A stretch of 64,000 bases of DNA from Neolewinella lacunae (GTDB taxonomy: Bacteria; Bacteroidota; Bacteroidia; Chitinophagales; Saprospiraceae): positions 1 through 64,000 of the forward strand of contig NZ_JACSIT010000040.1 of assembly GCF_014349155.1 (NCBI RefSeq), in the 5' to 3' direction. Below the pieces are notes generated by a model that was not told where the DNA came from, did no database searches, and saw only the letters and a list, made by a program, of their open reading frames with translations. The position numbers were made by a program, and so were the translations under genes. Shown here piece after piece: positions 42,760 through 50,722 of the stretch (the stretch's first letter is position 1; each line of letters starts with the position of its first letter).

Positions 42760-44355
42760 CTACTGCCTCCCCAACAAGCGCCGCGTAGCCATTTTCCCCG
42801 CAAACTCAAAGACGTAAATCCGCAAGCCCCGGTAGGCACCAATTTGCTGGGTGGTGTTTACCGGCACCGATTGCCGCTCGATCAAGCGCCCACCCAGGTC
42901 AAAAACGCTGACGTTTGCCATACCCGCCGCATTGGCTTGAATGGTGTAAGTCTCCGAAGTAATGCTTACGTCCAGCGGGGCAACCCTGCGCGGGCCGCGC
43001 GTGGAAACCGGAAAAAGACCGTTGCTCACCTGGTACAGCTCCCTGCCGTAGAGCGGATTTTCGTGGTTACTCGTAAAATAGACCATACTATCCAGCACGG
43101 CCACCAACTGGAGATCGTAGGAGGAAAAGACGTCCGTTGGACCCGTATGAAAATTGGTAAGCGTTCCCGTGGCCAGCTCGTAGCGGTAAAAAGTAGGCCC
43201 GTTGCGGAAGTTCAGCCCGGTAACAAAATAGACATTTCCGCTGTCGTGCAGTAAATTGGAGATGCCCCTGAATTCCCCTTCCAGCAAGACGCGGGTGCCA
43301 GCCACCGTACCATCCGTAATGGTCAAAATCTCCGGGTTGAATGCCCCGCCGTTTGTCAACCAAATCAACAAACTATCCACTTGAAGCGAGGGATATTCCT
43401 GGCGGGCCGTAGCGGTAAAGCGATCCGGCCCCGTGGTGCTGATTTGGAAGGGTTCGTTGAGCGCGTCAAATAAAAGATAAGACCGGTTGCCGTCAAAACC
43501 TACCCGCAAGCTATCATTAATGGTATACCAACGGCTGATGAATAAAGCGCTGCCCGTTGCCGTGTTGTAGCGCTGCAAAGTGTCTACCCCATTTTCATAG
43601 CGGTAAGTTCCCTTGCGCCGATTACTGGTCGATTCGTAGGAAAAAAGGAGATTTCCGTTTACTTCCCGCAGGCCAAACGCCTGGTCAAAACGGGATATGC
43701 TGGGCAGTGGGGCTAAGCGCGCCAAGGTGTCTGTCGCGAGGAATAAACCACCATTTCCCAGGTCGTTTATATTGAAAAATGCGACCCCGTCTTGGTAGGG
43801 CGTAAATGATCCTCCTGGAAAATTATCGTCTTCCGTGCTTATGATAACGGACGTCGCCAATTGCGTCGCCACGCCGTCTTTGTAGCGGTGCAAAACGCCT
43901 TCGGAGACCACATACAGCGCGCTATCGGCCCCAAAAGCAAAATCGGGGATGCGGGAAGACAGACTAGCCGTCGTAGGGCTGGGGTCAAAAAATAAATCGG
44001 TGCCTTCGGGGGTACCGTCGGAAACCCAAATGGTGGGCCCCTCCGGACTTATGGCCGAAAAATACACCAAGCCACCGAAAGGCGTTAATTTCCGGATGCG
44101 GCCATCCCGGTCGCCCGGAAAAACGTCTTTCACCAGCGAAATGGAATCATCTTTAACGAAGTAAAGCTCCTGCCCCGTAGTATTATCCCCTGCTACCACC
44201 AGCATCCCATCGGCAATGGGGGCGGTCCGCTGCCCCAGGCAGAGGAAGCACTCAAAAGCCCCCTCGGTGCCGGGGTTTAGGTCGGTGACGAGGCGCAACT
44301 GCGCAGAAAGCAATCCTGCAAACAACAGGAAAAAAAGTACGTGAAATTGTTTCAT
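42760..44355 (-). CDS. Secreted beta-propeller-like protein with T9SS-type tail
   Basis: 531 residues from ATG 44355 (MKQFHVLFFLLF); the frame extends to 44466 only by reading through the repeat. Signal peptide 1-19 (LLSAQL). The body resembles ELWxxDGTxxGT-repeat proteins: WVSDGTPEGTDLF, ITDGTVAGTRVL, with surrounding strands such as GLVYFSAIS and GNVYFVTGLN, suggesting a beta-propeller. The C-terminal ~80 residues (ANVSVFDLGGRLIERQSV, YVFEFAGKMATRRLL) look like a Por/T9SS sorting domain. Likely cell-surface or secreted; function unknown. Confidence 0.82.
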   Translation of the reverse strand: MKQFHVLFFLLFAGLLSAQLRLVTDLNPGTEGAFECFLCLGQRTAPIADGMLVVAGDNTTGQELYFVKDDSISLVKDVFPGDRDGRIRKLTPFGGLVYFSAISPEGPTIWVSDGTPEGTDLFFDPSPTTASLSSRIPDFAFGADSALYVVSEGVLHRYKDGVATQLATSVIISTEDDNFPGGSFTPYQDGVAFFNINDLGNGGLFLATDTLARLAPLPSISRFDQAFGLREVNGNLLFSYESTSNRRKGTYRYENGVDTLQRYNTATGSALFISRWYTINDSLRVGFDGNRSYLLFDALNEPFQISTTGPDRFTATARQEYPSLQVDSLLIWLTNGGAFNPEILTITDGTVAGTRVLLEGEFRGISNLLHDSGNVYFVTGLNFRNGPTFYRYELATGTLTNFHTGPTDVFSSYDLQLVAVLDSMVYFTSNHENPLYGRELYQVSNGLFPVSTRGPRRVAPLDVSITSETYTIQANAAGMANVSVFDLGGRLIERQSVPVNTTQQIGAYRGLRIYVFEFAGKMATRRLLGRQ

Positions 44356-44446
44356 TCTATTGAGGTTATTGTGAAACTTTGAAAGTGGGTTAAAAAATAG
44401 GGTACCAACCGCAAGGTGTTTGGTTGGAGGCCATTTTATATTATTC

Positions 44447-44586
44447 CGGCGCGGCCGCAGGTGCAATGATAAGTCTTTAAGGAGCAGTGCAGCACCCTGC
44501 CCCTAAAAATTGTCCTCACCAAAGGGGGCAACAGTCCAGCTTCAAGCTGCTCCATTATCCCGTTCCCGGCACCTGCGGCCGCGCCC
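44447..44586. repeat. Dispersed GC-rich element, copies 15 and 16, facing inward
   Basis: CGGCGCGGCCGCAGGTGC (44447-44464) to GGAGCA (44486) and TGCTCC (44548) to GCACCTGCGGCCGCGCCC (44569-44586). Inner GGAGCAG and CTGCTCC also pair. Located 16 bp after the stop of the gene at 44603 and before the next minus-strand gene. Confidence 0.85.
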
Positions 44587-44602
44587 AATTAATCACCTAA
44601 AA

Positions 44603-45244
44603 TCACTGCAGCACTACCCTACCCGTTCCCGTCGCTCCATCGGCGCGGGTGACCTGAATAAAGTAAATCCCCTTTTGCAAGCCCCCCAGACTCAGCGGAA
44701 AAACAGCTTTTTCCAAGCCTTTTTCCTGGCTGGAAAAGGCCGCGTGCTGGTACCTTTTTCCCGCCGCATCGATGATGTGGACCGACCAATTTCCTTTCCC
44801 TTCCGCACCCTGTAGCGGGAGGCCAGTGGTCGTCACTTCCACCTCGCTATTCGCCGGGTTCGGACTCACGCTCACCAGCAGCGAACCTTCGGTGAGGCCC
44901 TCCACCGCTAGCTTGGCTTCGATCGTGGGTACCAGATCAACCGCCAGAAATTTCGAGCACGATGGGAAGCGACTGGGAAATACCGAGATCTCGTAAAATA
45001 CATTGCACAGGCCGCCGATGGTCAGGTCGCCATATACCTCCGTGTACTCAATTTCTTCATCGTTGACGGAATCGTAAAGGCGGACCGTAAAGGGCCCAGC
45101 CGTTCCCGTCGCTCGCACCGTAGCGCTGCCGTTGCAACTGATTGTGGAGGAACTGTGCTGGGTGGTGAGCACCGTAATTTCTGCGGCAAGTGGTCCGTAA
45201 ACGGCCAGCAAAAGGCCCAGGGAAAGTAGTATTTTCATCATCAT
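44603..45244 (-). CDS. Secreted protein with T9SS sorting tail
   Basis: About 213 residues; three Met codons in a row (45244, 45241, 45238) leave the start open, and 45259 is also in frame. Signal peptide of ~20 residues (LLLAVYGPLAAE). A small beta-domain with three or four Cys (SCNGSATV, GLCNVFYEIS, PSCSKF) follows, about residues 25-110. The C-terminal ~85 residues are a Por-type sorting domain: VSVSPNPANSEVEV, WSVHIIDAAGKRYQHA, GLQKGIYFIQVTRADG. Export by the type IX system is expected. Upstream of the propeller-like gene on the same strand. Function unknown. Confidence 0.8.
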   Translation of the reverse strand: MMMKILLSLGLLLAVYGPLAAEITVLTTQHSSSTISCNGSATVRATGTAGPFTVRLYDSVNDEEIEYTEVYGDLTIGGLCNVFYEISVFPSRFPSCSKFLAVDLVPTIEAKLAVEGLTEGSLLVSVSPNPANSEVEVTTTGLPLQGAEGKGNWSVHIIDAAGKRYQHAAFSSQEKGLEKAVFPLSLGGLQKGIYFIQVTRADGATGTGRVVLQ

Positions 45245-45487
45245 ATTTTTAATAGTCAATTATTTTCCAAAGATTCATCCAGCAATTTGCTTTGTAGTAC
45301 AGCGTGCGTCAACATAAGCGGTGTGGATAAAATCTTATTTTTACTGAAGCAGTACGGTGCTTGGAAAGAGGTCGCTTTTGGCCATCGCTTCCTCCGTGAG
45401 TCAATACTTGCATAGAATGAGATGCTTTTGAGCGAAAACTCTAGTGCTGATAAACATTTCTTTAACGTAAAAAGAATGGTGCTTGGG

Positions 45488-46081
45488 TCACCCCTCTCCT
45501 GTGGAGAGGGGCCGGGGGAGAGGGCCCAAATCCAGCACAGGAACCCCCACCCGCAGCCCAATCCAGAAGTTGTTTTCGTAGTAAAAATGCCCATCCGTTC
45601 GGCTGTAGGTAAATACCGCGCCGAGGTTGCGCAGCGTCAGTATGCATTCTTTCCATTTTCGGCGGGTAAGCCCAAATTCCGCCATAAAACTTTCTGACGT
45701 TCCAGGCACACTGTTTTTTATGACGATGTGGATCCGGGCCAAGTTCCGCAGCATATTGTATAGGTGGACCGGAAAATCCTCGTCTCCCTTAGGAAGGGCG
45801 GGCAAATCCGCCAGGAAGCGTGCGTCTTCATCGGCCGTACTGGGCAGGTGGCTGGTGCCGTAATCAAAGTGGAAATCGTTCGCAAAATAATAGCGGCGCA
45901 CGGAACGGCAAAACTGTACATCCGCGCCCATGCCTTTCATCAGCCGGTGGTAACGGAAAAGGTGTCGCTCCGATATGCCTAAGCGCTGGGCAAATTCCGC
46001 ACGTTCGAGCTTTGATTTTCTTTCCACCAAAAGACAGGCATCTCGGAAATTCTCAATGAGGTCTGCGTGACGTTTCATCAA
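45488..46081 (-). CDS. HTH-domain putative transcriptional regulator
   Basis: 197 residues without signal peptide. Residues ~20-50 form a helix-turn-helix (LERAEFAQRLGISERHLFRYHRLMKGMG), followed by VQFCRSVRRYYFANDFHFDYG, a combination seen in small Bacteroidota HTH proteins. The rest is not recognised. Residues ~180-197 (VLDLGPLPRPLSTGEG) are encoded by a generic GC hairpin (CCCCTCTCC...GGAGAGGGG at 45490-45515), so the natural C-terminus may have been lengthened by a repeat. It is the nearest regulator to the toxin locus, but a link is not shown. Confidence 0.72.
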   Translation of the reverse strand: MMKRHADLIENFRDACLLVERKSKLERAEFAQRLGISERHLFRYHRLMKGMGADVQFCRSVRRYYFANDFHFDYGTSHLPSTADEDARFLADLPALPKGDEDFPVHLYNMLRNLARIHIVIKNSVPGTSESFMAEFGLTRRKWKECILTLRNLGAVFTYSRTDGHFYYENNFWIGLRVGVPVLDLGPLPRPLSTGEG

Positions 46082-46502
46082 TACGTAGGGTTTATTTAAT
46101 AGAGAGGGTTAATTGGGGGATCTTTCACCGCAGCAAAAGAAAGGACAGCACGGCCTCGCCACTGGGCAAGGTATTTGGGTTTTGATCATTTAATCACCAA
46201 AAGCAATCGTCTCTCCACACACCCCTGAAAATCCACCCCAAAAGGCCTATTCCAGATGCTGACCAACATGTTTGGCCAGGCGTGTGCAGCAGGTGCCCGA
46301 TTGCTTTGGCGGGCTTACGCTTATGGATGCAATATAGTGCTTTTGGGGTGGGGTGTGCAAGGGGGGAGGGGATATTTTTATTTTTTGAAATTGTGCGTGT
46401 GTGGGGGGGTATGGTCTATTCCATTATTCAACATTCAACTTGAGCAGATGGCAGATCAGTCCATTGCTGGGTTTTGGGTAAGAACGCTTTAGTTTTGGGC
46501 TA
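46082..46502. other. Intergenic DNA, nothing recognised
   Basis: About 420 bp between the HTH gene and the MITE-like element, with G-runs around 46340-46410. No reading frame looks real; the stretch is probably a remnant or promoter area. Confidence 0.5.
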
Positions 46503-46673
46503 GTTTATAGTTGAACTACCCAAGCTCTGCGATTTTTCGCGTGCTCTTTTTTCGCCTCACTGCCCCAAAAAACCTCGATGACACTTAGGCGTCACCTACG
46601 TTTTTTGGATTGTGAGGCAAAAAAAATAGCTTCGCCAAAATTTCGCATTTCTTGGGTGGTTCAACTATAGACT
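46503..46673. mobile_element. Second MITE-like element, about 171 bp
   Basis: Imperfect inverted repeat over its whole length. Ends are AGTTTATAGTTGAACTACCC and GGTGGTTCAACTATAGACT; inner arms TTTTTTCGCCTCAC and TTGTGAGGCAAAAAA, CCAAAAAACC and GTTTTTTGG also pair around a short centre. No reading frame. No clear target duplication. It lies 134 bp from the end of the putative immunity gene. Confidence 0.6.
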
Positions 46674-46806
46674 GATCATGGTGATGGATAAGATTGATTT
46701 TATGGGGTTCTTAAGGGCTTGCATCAATATTCTTTAATAAGTTCGACCCTTAGCTCAGTTAGTTTTCTACCCAATATATATTCCCCTTGTAATGGCAAGC
46801 GGAATA

Positions 46807-47460
46807 TTAAGTAGAATTATCCAGGGCAATATTACCATTTAAAGGAGAGATTACTTCATCCCTAAACCCATATTTATATATATATACCTCATCAATCATT
46901 AATGACGAAGCAAAAACATCTATTTCTTTTTCTACAAGGCACTCTAACTCCTGTAAAAAGCAAGAAAGGTTGTCTCTGTTTATTTTTGCAGCTATTGCTT
47001 GATCTGTCTCAATATATTCCCAATAAAAAGTCGACTCATTAAAAACAGGATAATGATTTAAATCGAAAAACGCATTAAAAATAATATTGACAATTAAAAC
47101 ATATCCAAATCTCTCATCTTTTTCAATAGTAATGTTAAATCCTCCACTTTCTGTAAAAACCATTTCTGTAACATCATGGATTTGAACATAAACAGGCACA
47201 TTAAAGGATAAATCGATATATGGGTCAGCTTCTAGTGGAAACTTTCTTAAAATTATATCTTCCCATTTAACTTTTACCGCCTCCTCAGACGGCACTTGAA
47301 TACTTCCCCGATAAAAATTAAACGATGGATAGAATTTATTTAGTAAAATCAACAAATTTACTATCTGATCTCTTTTTAGTCCATCGTTTAAATAAAAAAT
47401 GATTCCAAAAATATCATTTTTGAAGGAGTGGATCATATCATACGCATTCTCAATTCTCAT
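46807..47460 (-). CDS. Putative immunity protein of the HINT toxin
   Basis: 217 residues, no signal peptide, acidic, with several aromatic and Ile-rich strands (GYVLIVNIIFNAFFDL, FYWEYIE). Starts 14 bp after the stop of the HINT toxin gene and is on the same strand. Position and size fit an immunity protein; the sequence itself is not recognised. The gene is conspicuously AT-rich compared with most of the window, as is common for exchanged toxin/immunity cassettes. Alternative: unrelated orphan gene. Confidence 0.6.
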   Translation of the reverse strand: MRIENAYDMIHSFKNDIFGIIFYLNDGLKRDQIVNLLILLNKFYPSFNFYRGSIQVPSEEAVKVKWEDIILRKFPLEADPYIDLSFNVPVYVQIHDVTEMVFTESGGFNITIEKDERFGYVLIVNIIFNAFFDLNHYPVFNESTFYWEYIETDQAIAAKINRDNLSCFLQELECLVEKEIDVFASSLMIDEVYIYKYGFRDEVISPLNGNIALDNST

Positions 47461-47474
47461 ATTAAAATATTTAA

Positions 47475-50400
47475 TTAATAAATGTCAGTCCATTCCCTAG
47501 TTAAACTACTCCATTTTAACCATCCGTCTTGAGCCTCGATATATAAATTTTCAACAATGTCTGACCTAACCCCTGGATCGGCAAGAGCAGATTCCCATCT
47601 TCCTCGTACATAACTTTTTGTACTTTGCTTTGCAGTAATCATACCATCTATTTTATTATTTAACGAGCCTACCCAGCCCTCATGGCTTTCAACAATTCCA
47701 TCATTAAGATTATTTGCTTTAGATATCAATTCTCTTAATGCTCCTCCCTCATTGCCTCGGCCAGCTGTCTTCAATGACAAGGGATTACCACCCTCAATCA
47801 ATGCGTCGATTCCAGGAAAATTTCTACCATTCTGTGGAGATTTATCTAATCCGACCATTCGCATTTTAAGTTTCTCTCCTAAAGATTCTAATTGGTCAAT
47901 TTCGGTGAGGCTTGGAATTCCACTCTCGTTAATATAGTCGACCCACTTTTTACCCTCAACTCTTTTTCGGGTCCACTTACCAAATTTCAAGTTAAAGAAT
48001 AAATCAAGAAGCTTGTTAAAGCAGTTACCTGTATTATGGACTACAATTCCAGAAACACCCACCAAAAAATTATGCCACCCCTTCACCTCCAAGTTCCATA
48101 CCGGTGTCACTCCGAGAGAGCGAGCCTTTTCGGTCAGGAAGGCGGTACCACTTCTGGTAAGTACTTCTTCTCCAGCAGTCAATTCCCCCGCCAACCGCCA
48201 ATCCTGAGCGGTAACGGAATAGATGGGATGATTGTAAGTTACCCCCAGTGAATCACCGTTGTCAAAGCGGAGCGTCCAAACGTCATTGGATCGGTGGGTA
48301 AAGATAGCAGTTACGGGTTGAAAACCAAAATCGTCGTCAGGGTTCTCGTCCACTGGACGTTTTTGTGGAAGGATATGGCGGATGGAGGTGACGTGAGCGG
48401 GGCCGGAAAGACCTTGCTCAGGCAAGTTGAGGTGGTAAAGTTGACCAACCTCCGCGATACCCTGAACTGCCATCCATTCCTGATGCAATGCTAAGCGGCA
48501 GGAAGAACTACCATTAACCTCTGCAAACCCTACTTCGTACCAGTTGGTGCTATCCAGTTCATAGTTATCACGCTGCCGCTGTTGGGCAGAGGTATATGGA
48601 TCATAGGCCTCTGGGTCATCCGGCTGGTTGATTGTTGCATGCGCAACGACATAGTCGAAGAGTTGAACTGAGTCAATCGGAACAGGGGCCGCGGCCAGCA
48701 AAACGGGCGTTCCCGCTACAAAACATCCGCCGAGTGCAATCTTGCAAAACAGGCTTTTAGCATAAGCAACGGGATTTTCCGGAAGTCCATCTAACGATCT
48801 TTTCAATACCCCTGAGAAAATTTCATCGATCAACGCTGCGAAGCTTTTATCGTTTAAATCATGAAATTTTTTCAAAAATTTTAATATTTTGGGTAAAACC
48901 TTTGCTCCAGCCTTTGCCCCTAATCTTAGTCCTATACTCGTACCACCACTAAAAAACGCTAAAATAAGTTCAAAAGCGATTATTCCAATGTCATAAGCAG
49001 GTCCAGCATCTCCAACTAAAAAATCACCAACCCAACTTTTAAAACTTTCTATTATTTTTCCTAGAATCCTTTTTATAGAATCTACATCCATTTGTTGCAC
49101 GATAGGATAAATTGTTTCATAAACTTCCACAGCTTGATCCCAAAGCTCTTTCACAACATCTTTTGCATCTGACGATACTTTATATAGTACGGATTTTACA
49201 GATTCATGCTCAATGTAGTGTTTGTGAAGACTGCCGAGATATATCCAGGCCCGTTTAAAAAAATTGAGCTTCTTTTCGGCTGACTCATATAACAATTGGA
49301 TGGTCCCTAAAATCCCATCAAACAAGCCAATTGCAAACCCTGCTTCAAATTGTGAAAATGGCAAAAAATGATTATTCTTCGCGTAACATAGGAGACAGGC
49401 TTCGCCCCAATTCCAGCTCGGGCTACAATCTGGAGTGGTTTCACACAATGCTTTGGCGACGCCGCCATCTTCTTCCTTTGCGGCAGCCTGGGTTGCTTCA
49501 GGATACCAATTAAGTAGCATTTGATCAAAAAGGTAATTAACAATACGCTCTGACTCTTCTATGCTTAGATTACTCTTTGATTTTATTCGTACAGAATCGG
49601 CTGCATTATTGACTGAGGCATGGTGGAGCCAAACAACTATGCGCTCTTGGCTCATCTCGAACTTTTGATCCGCTGCATCCATTTCTCCAATGCTGTTAAG
49701 GTCATCAGTTACAATATAAGCATAGTCGAGCCCCTCAACAATTTCAGATGGCAGAGACAGAGCCTGTACACCTGCCTTAATGTCGTTTTCAAGTAAATAA
49801 CTATTGCCACCTTCCGTCACTTCCAATCCTGCGAAATCATGAATTACATTTCCGCCAAAACGTATTGGAGCGGAAGGCGGACCACCTACAGTTCTACCCA
49901 TCTGCTCTGAAGGGTCAACTGCCATAGCTATAAATCCCGCTTTTTCCCAAGGGTTATTTAATACCAAGTTCCCAGACTGAATCTGCCGAACAAAGTCCAA
50001 TAATTTAACAAGACCTGCTTCCTCGGCCCGCGCATTATGTCCAATGCTGTTGCTTTTGTTAGCTGCTTCAGCGTTTATTGAAGTAAGAACTTCGGCTTCT
50101 ATGGCGGATCTTTGGATGACAGTAAGCGTGGAAAATGGTCCAGAATCTGGCAATACAAGCTTTACTCTGTAAGTTAATTTGTTGTCACTCTGGTAATTTT
50201 TAGCAACGAGATAAAAAAAGGTTCGATTCTCTGCTTCATATTGGCTTGCCCTAGTAAACGCCTGATCAAAATATTGCTGTTCGAACGCAGCCTGCATGAT
50301 AGACCAATAATCGTGACCAACAACATCAAAGGAAGGCGTATTAATTAAAGCTTTTAATTCGCAAGCCTTTTGGTATAACCCATGGTCGTAAAGAGAAACC

Positions 50401-50588
50401 CTTGAACCGTTCATATTGAACTTATCTTCATGAACATAACAGTCCTGCTCAGCTTGCCCCTGAGCAGAAACAAATTCTCCGCCCCCCAAAAACAACAACA
50501 ATGTTGTAAAAAATTTAATATTAGCGATTAGCCAGAGGCAACAGGGCTTACAGGAAATCTTGATGGGATTTAATTGCGCGTATTTCAT
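47475..50588 (-). CDS. Secreted polymorphic toxin candidate with HINT domain
   Basis: 1037 residues. A long signal peptide (~1-43, hydrophobic FFTTLLLFLGGGEFVSAQ) suggests Sec export. Residues ~45-430 are unrecognised; ~430-610 contain helices and a hydrophobic Gly-rich segment. Residues 622-852 are an intein-like HINT domain: starts GGC(622)FVAGTPV, has GVTYNHPIYSV and AGEEVLTRSG, and ends WHNFLVGVSGIVVHN. HINT domains self-cleave, here freeing the 185-residue tip (853-1037). The tip contains GIDALIEGG-x2-LSLKTA, a D...LK pattern reminiscent of PD-(D/E)XK nucleases, which is only a hint. Base composition changes along the gene: HINT part GC-richer, both sides AT-richer. Confidence 0.8.
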   Translation of the reverse strand: MKYAQLNPIKISCKPCCLWLIANIKFFTTLLLFLGGGEFVSAQGQAEQDCYVHEDKFNMNGSRVSLYDHGLYQKACELKALINTPSFDVVGHDYWSIMQAAFEQQYFDQAFTRASQYEAENRTFFYLVAKNYQSDNKLTYRVKLVLPDSGPFSTLTVIQRSAIEAEVLTSINAEAANKSNSIGHNARAEEAGLVKLLDFVRQIQSGNLVLNNPWEKAGFIAMAVDPSEQMGRTVGGPPSAPIRFGGNVIHDFAGLEVTEGGNSYLLENDIKAGVQALSLPSEIVEGLDYAYIVTDDLNSIGEMDAADQKFEMSQERIVVWLHHASVNNAADSVRIKSKSNLSIEESERIVNYLFDQMLLNWYPEATQAAAKEEDGGVAKALCETTPDCSPSWNWGEACLLCYAKNNHFLPFSQFEAGFAIGLFDGILGTIQLLYESAEKKLNFFKRAWIYLGSLHKHYIEHESVKSVLYKVSSDAKDVVKELWDQAVEVYETIYPIVQQMDVDSIKRILGKIIESFKSWVGDFLVGDAGPAYDIGIIAFELILAFFSGGTSIGLRLGAKAGAKVLPKILKFLKKFHDLNDKSFAALIDEIFSGVLKRSLDGLPENPVAYAKSLFCKIALGGCFVAGTPVLLAAAPVPIDSVQLFDYVVAHATINQPDDPEAYDPYTSAQQRQRDNYELDSTNWYEVGFAEVNGSSSCRLALHQEWMAVQGIAEVGQLYHLNLPEQGLSGPAHVTSIRHILPQKRPVDENPDDDFGFQPVTAIFTHRSNDVWTLRFDNGDSLGVTYNHPIYSVTAQDWRLAGELTAGEEVLTRSGTAFLTEKARSLGVTPVWNLEVKGWHNFLVGVSGIVVHNTGNCFNKLLDLFFNLKFGKWTRKRVEGKKWVDYINESGIPSLTEIDQLESLGEKLKMRMVGLDKSPQNGRNFPGIDALIEGGNPLSLKTAGRGNEGGALRELISKANNLNDGIVESHEGWVGSLNNKIDGMITAKQSTKSYVRGRWESALADPGVRSDIVENLYIEAQDGWLKWSSLTREWTDIY

Positions 50589-50722
50589 AATGATAGTTGT
50601 TATTTGCTAAAGAGGGGATGGTGACAAGCCCTCGGGGAAGCTGGATTAATAGATAGAGCGTGGGGATAATAAATAGGGGTATTGAGTTATTGATTTTGCG
50701 GGACAACCTGTTCCCCCGCACC

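Noticed and set aside
44356-44466. N-terminal extension of the propeller-like protein (MHLRPRR...)
   Set aside because: Encoded by the repeat; the signal peptide begins at 44355. The same holds for 53111-53152 and 39707-39808.
45422-45697. Reading frames with SCGEGPGERAQ and SPGPSPQERG
   Set aside because: These peptides are translations of a generic intergenic hairpin and not genes.
46256-46492. 78-residue reading frame before the MITE
   Set aside because: Low-complexity G/T-rich DNA, no start context, crosses a region without coding bias.
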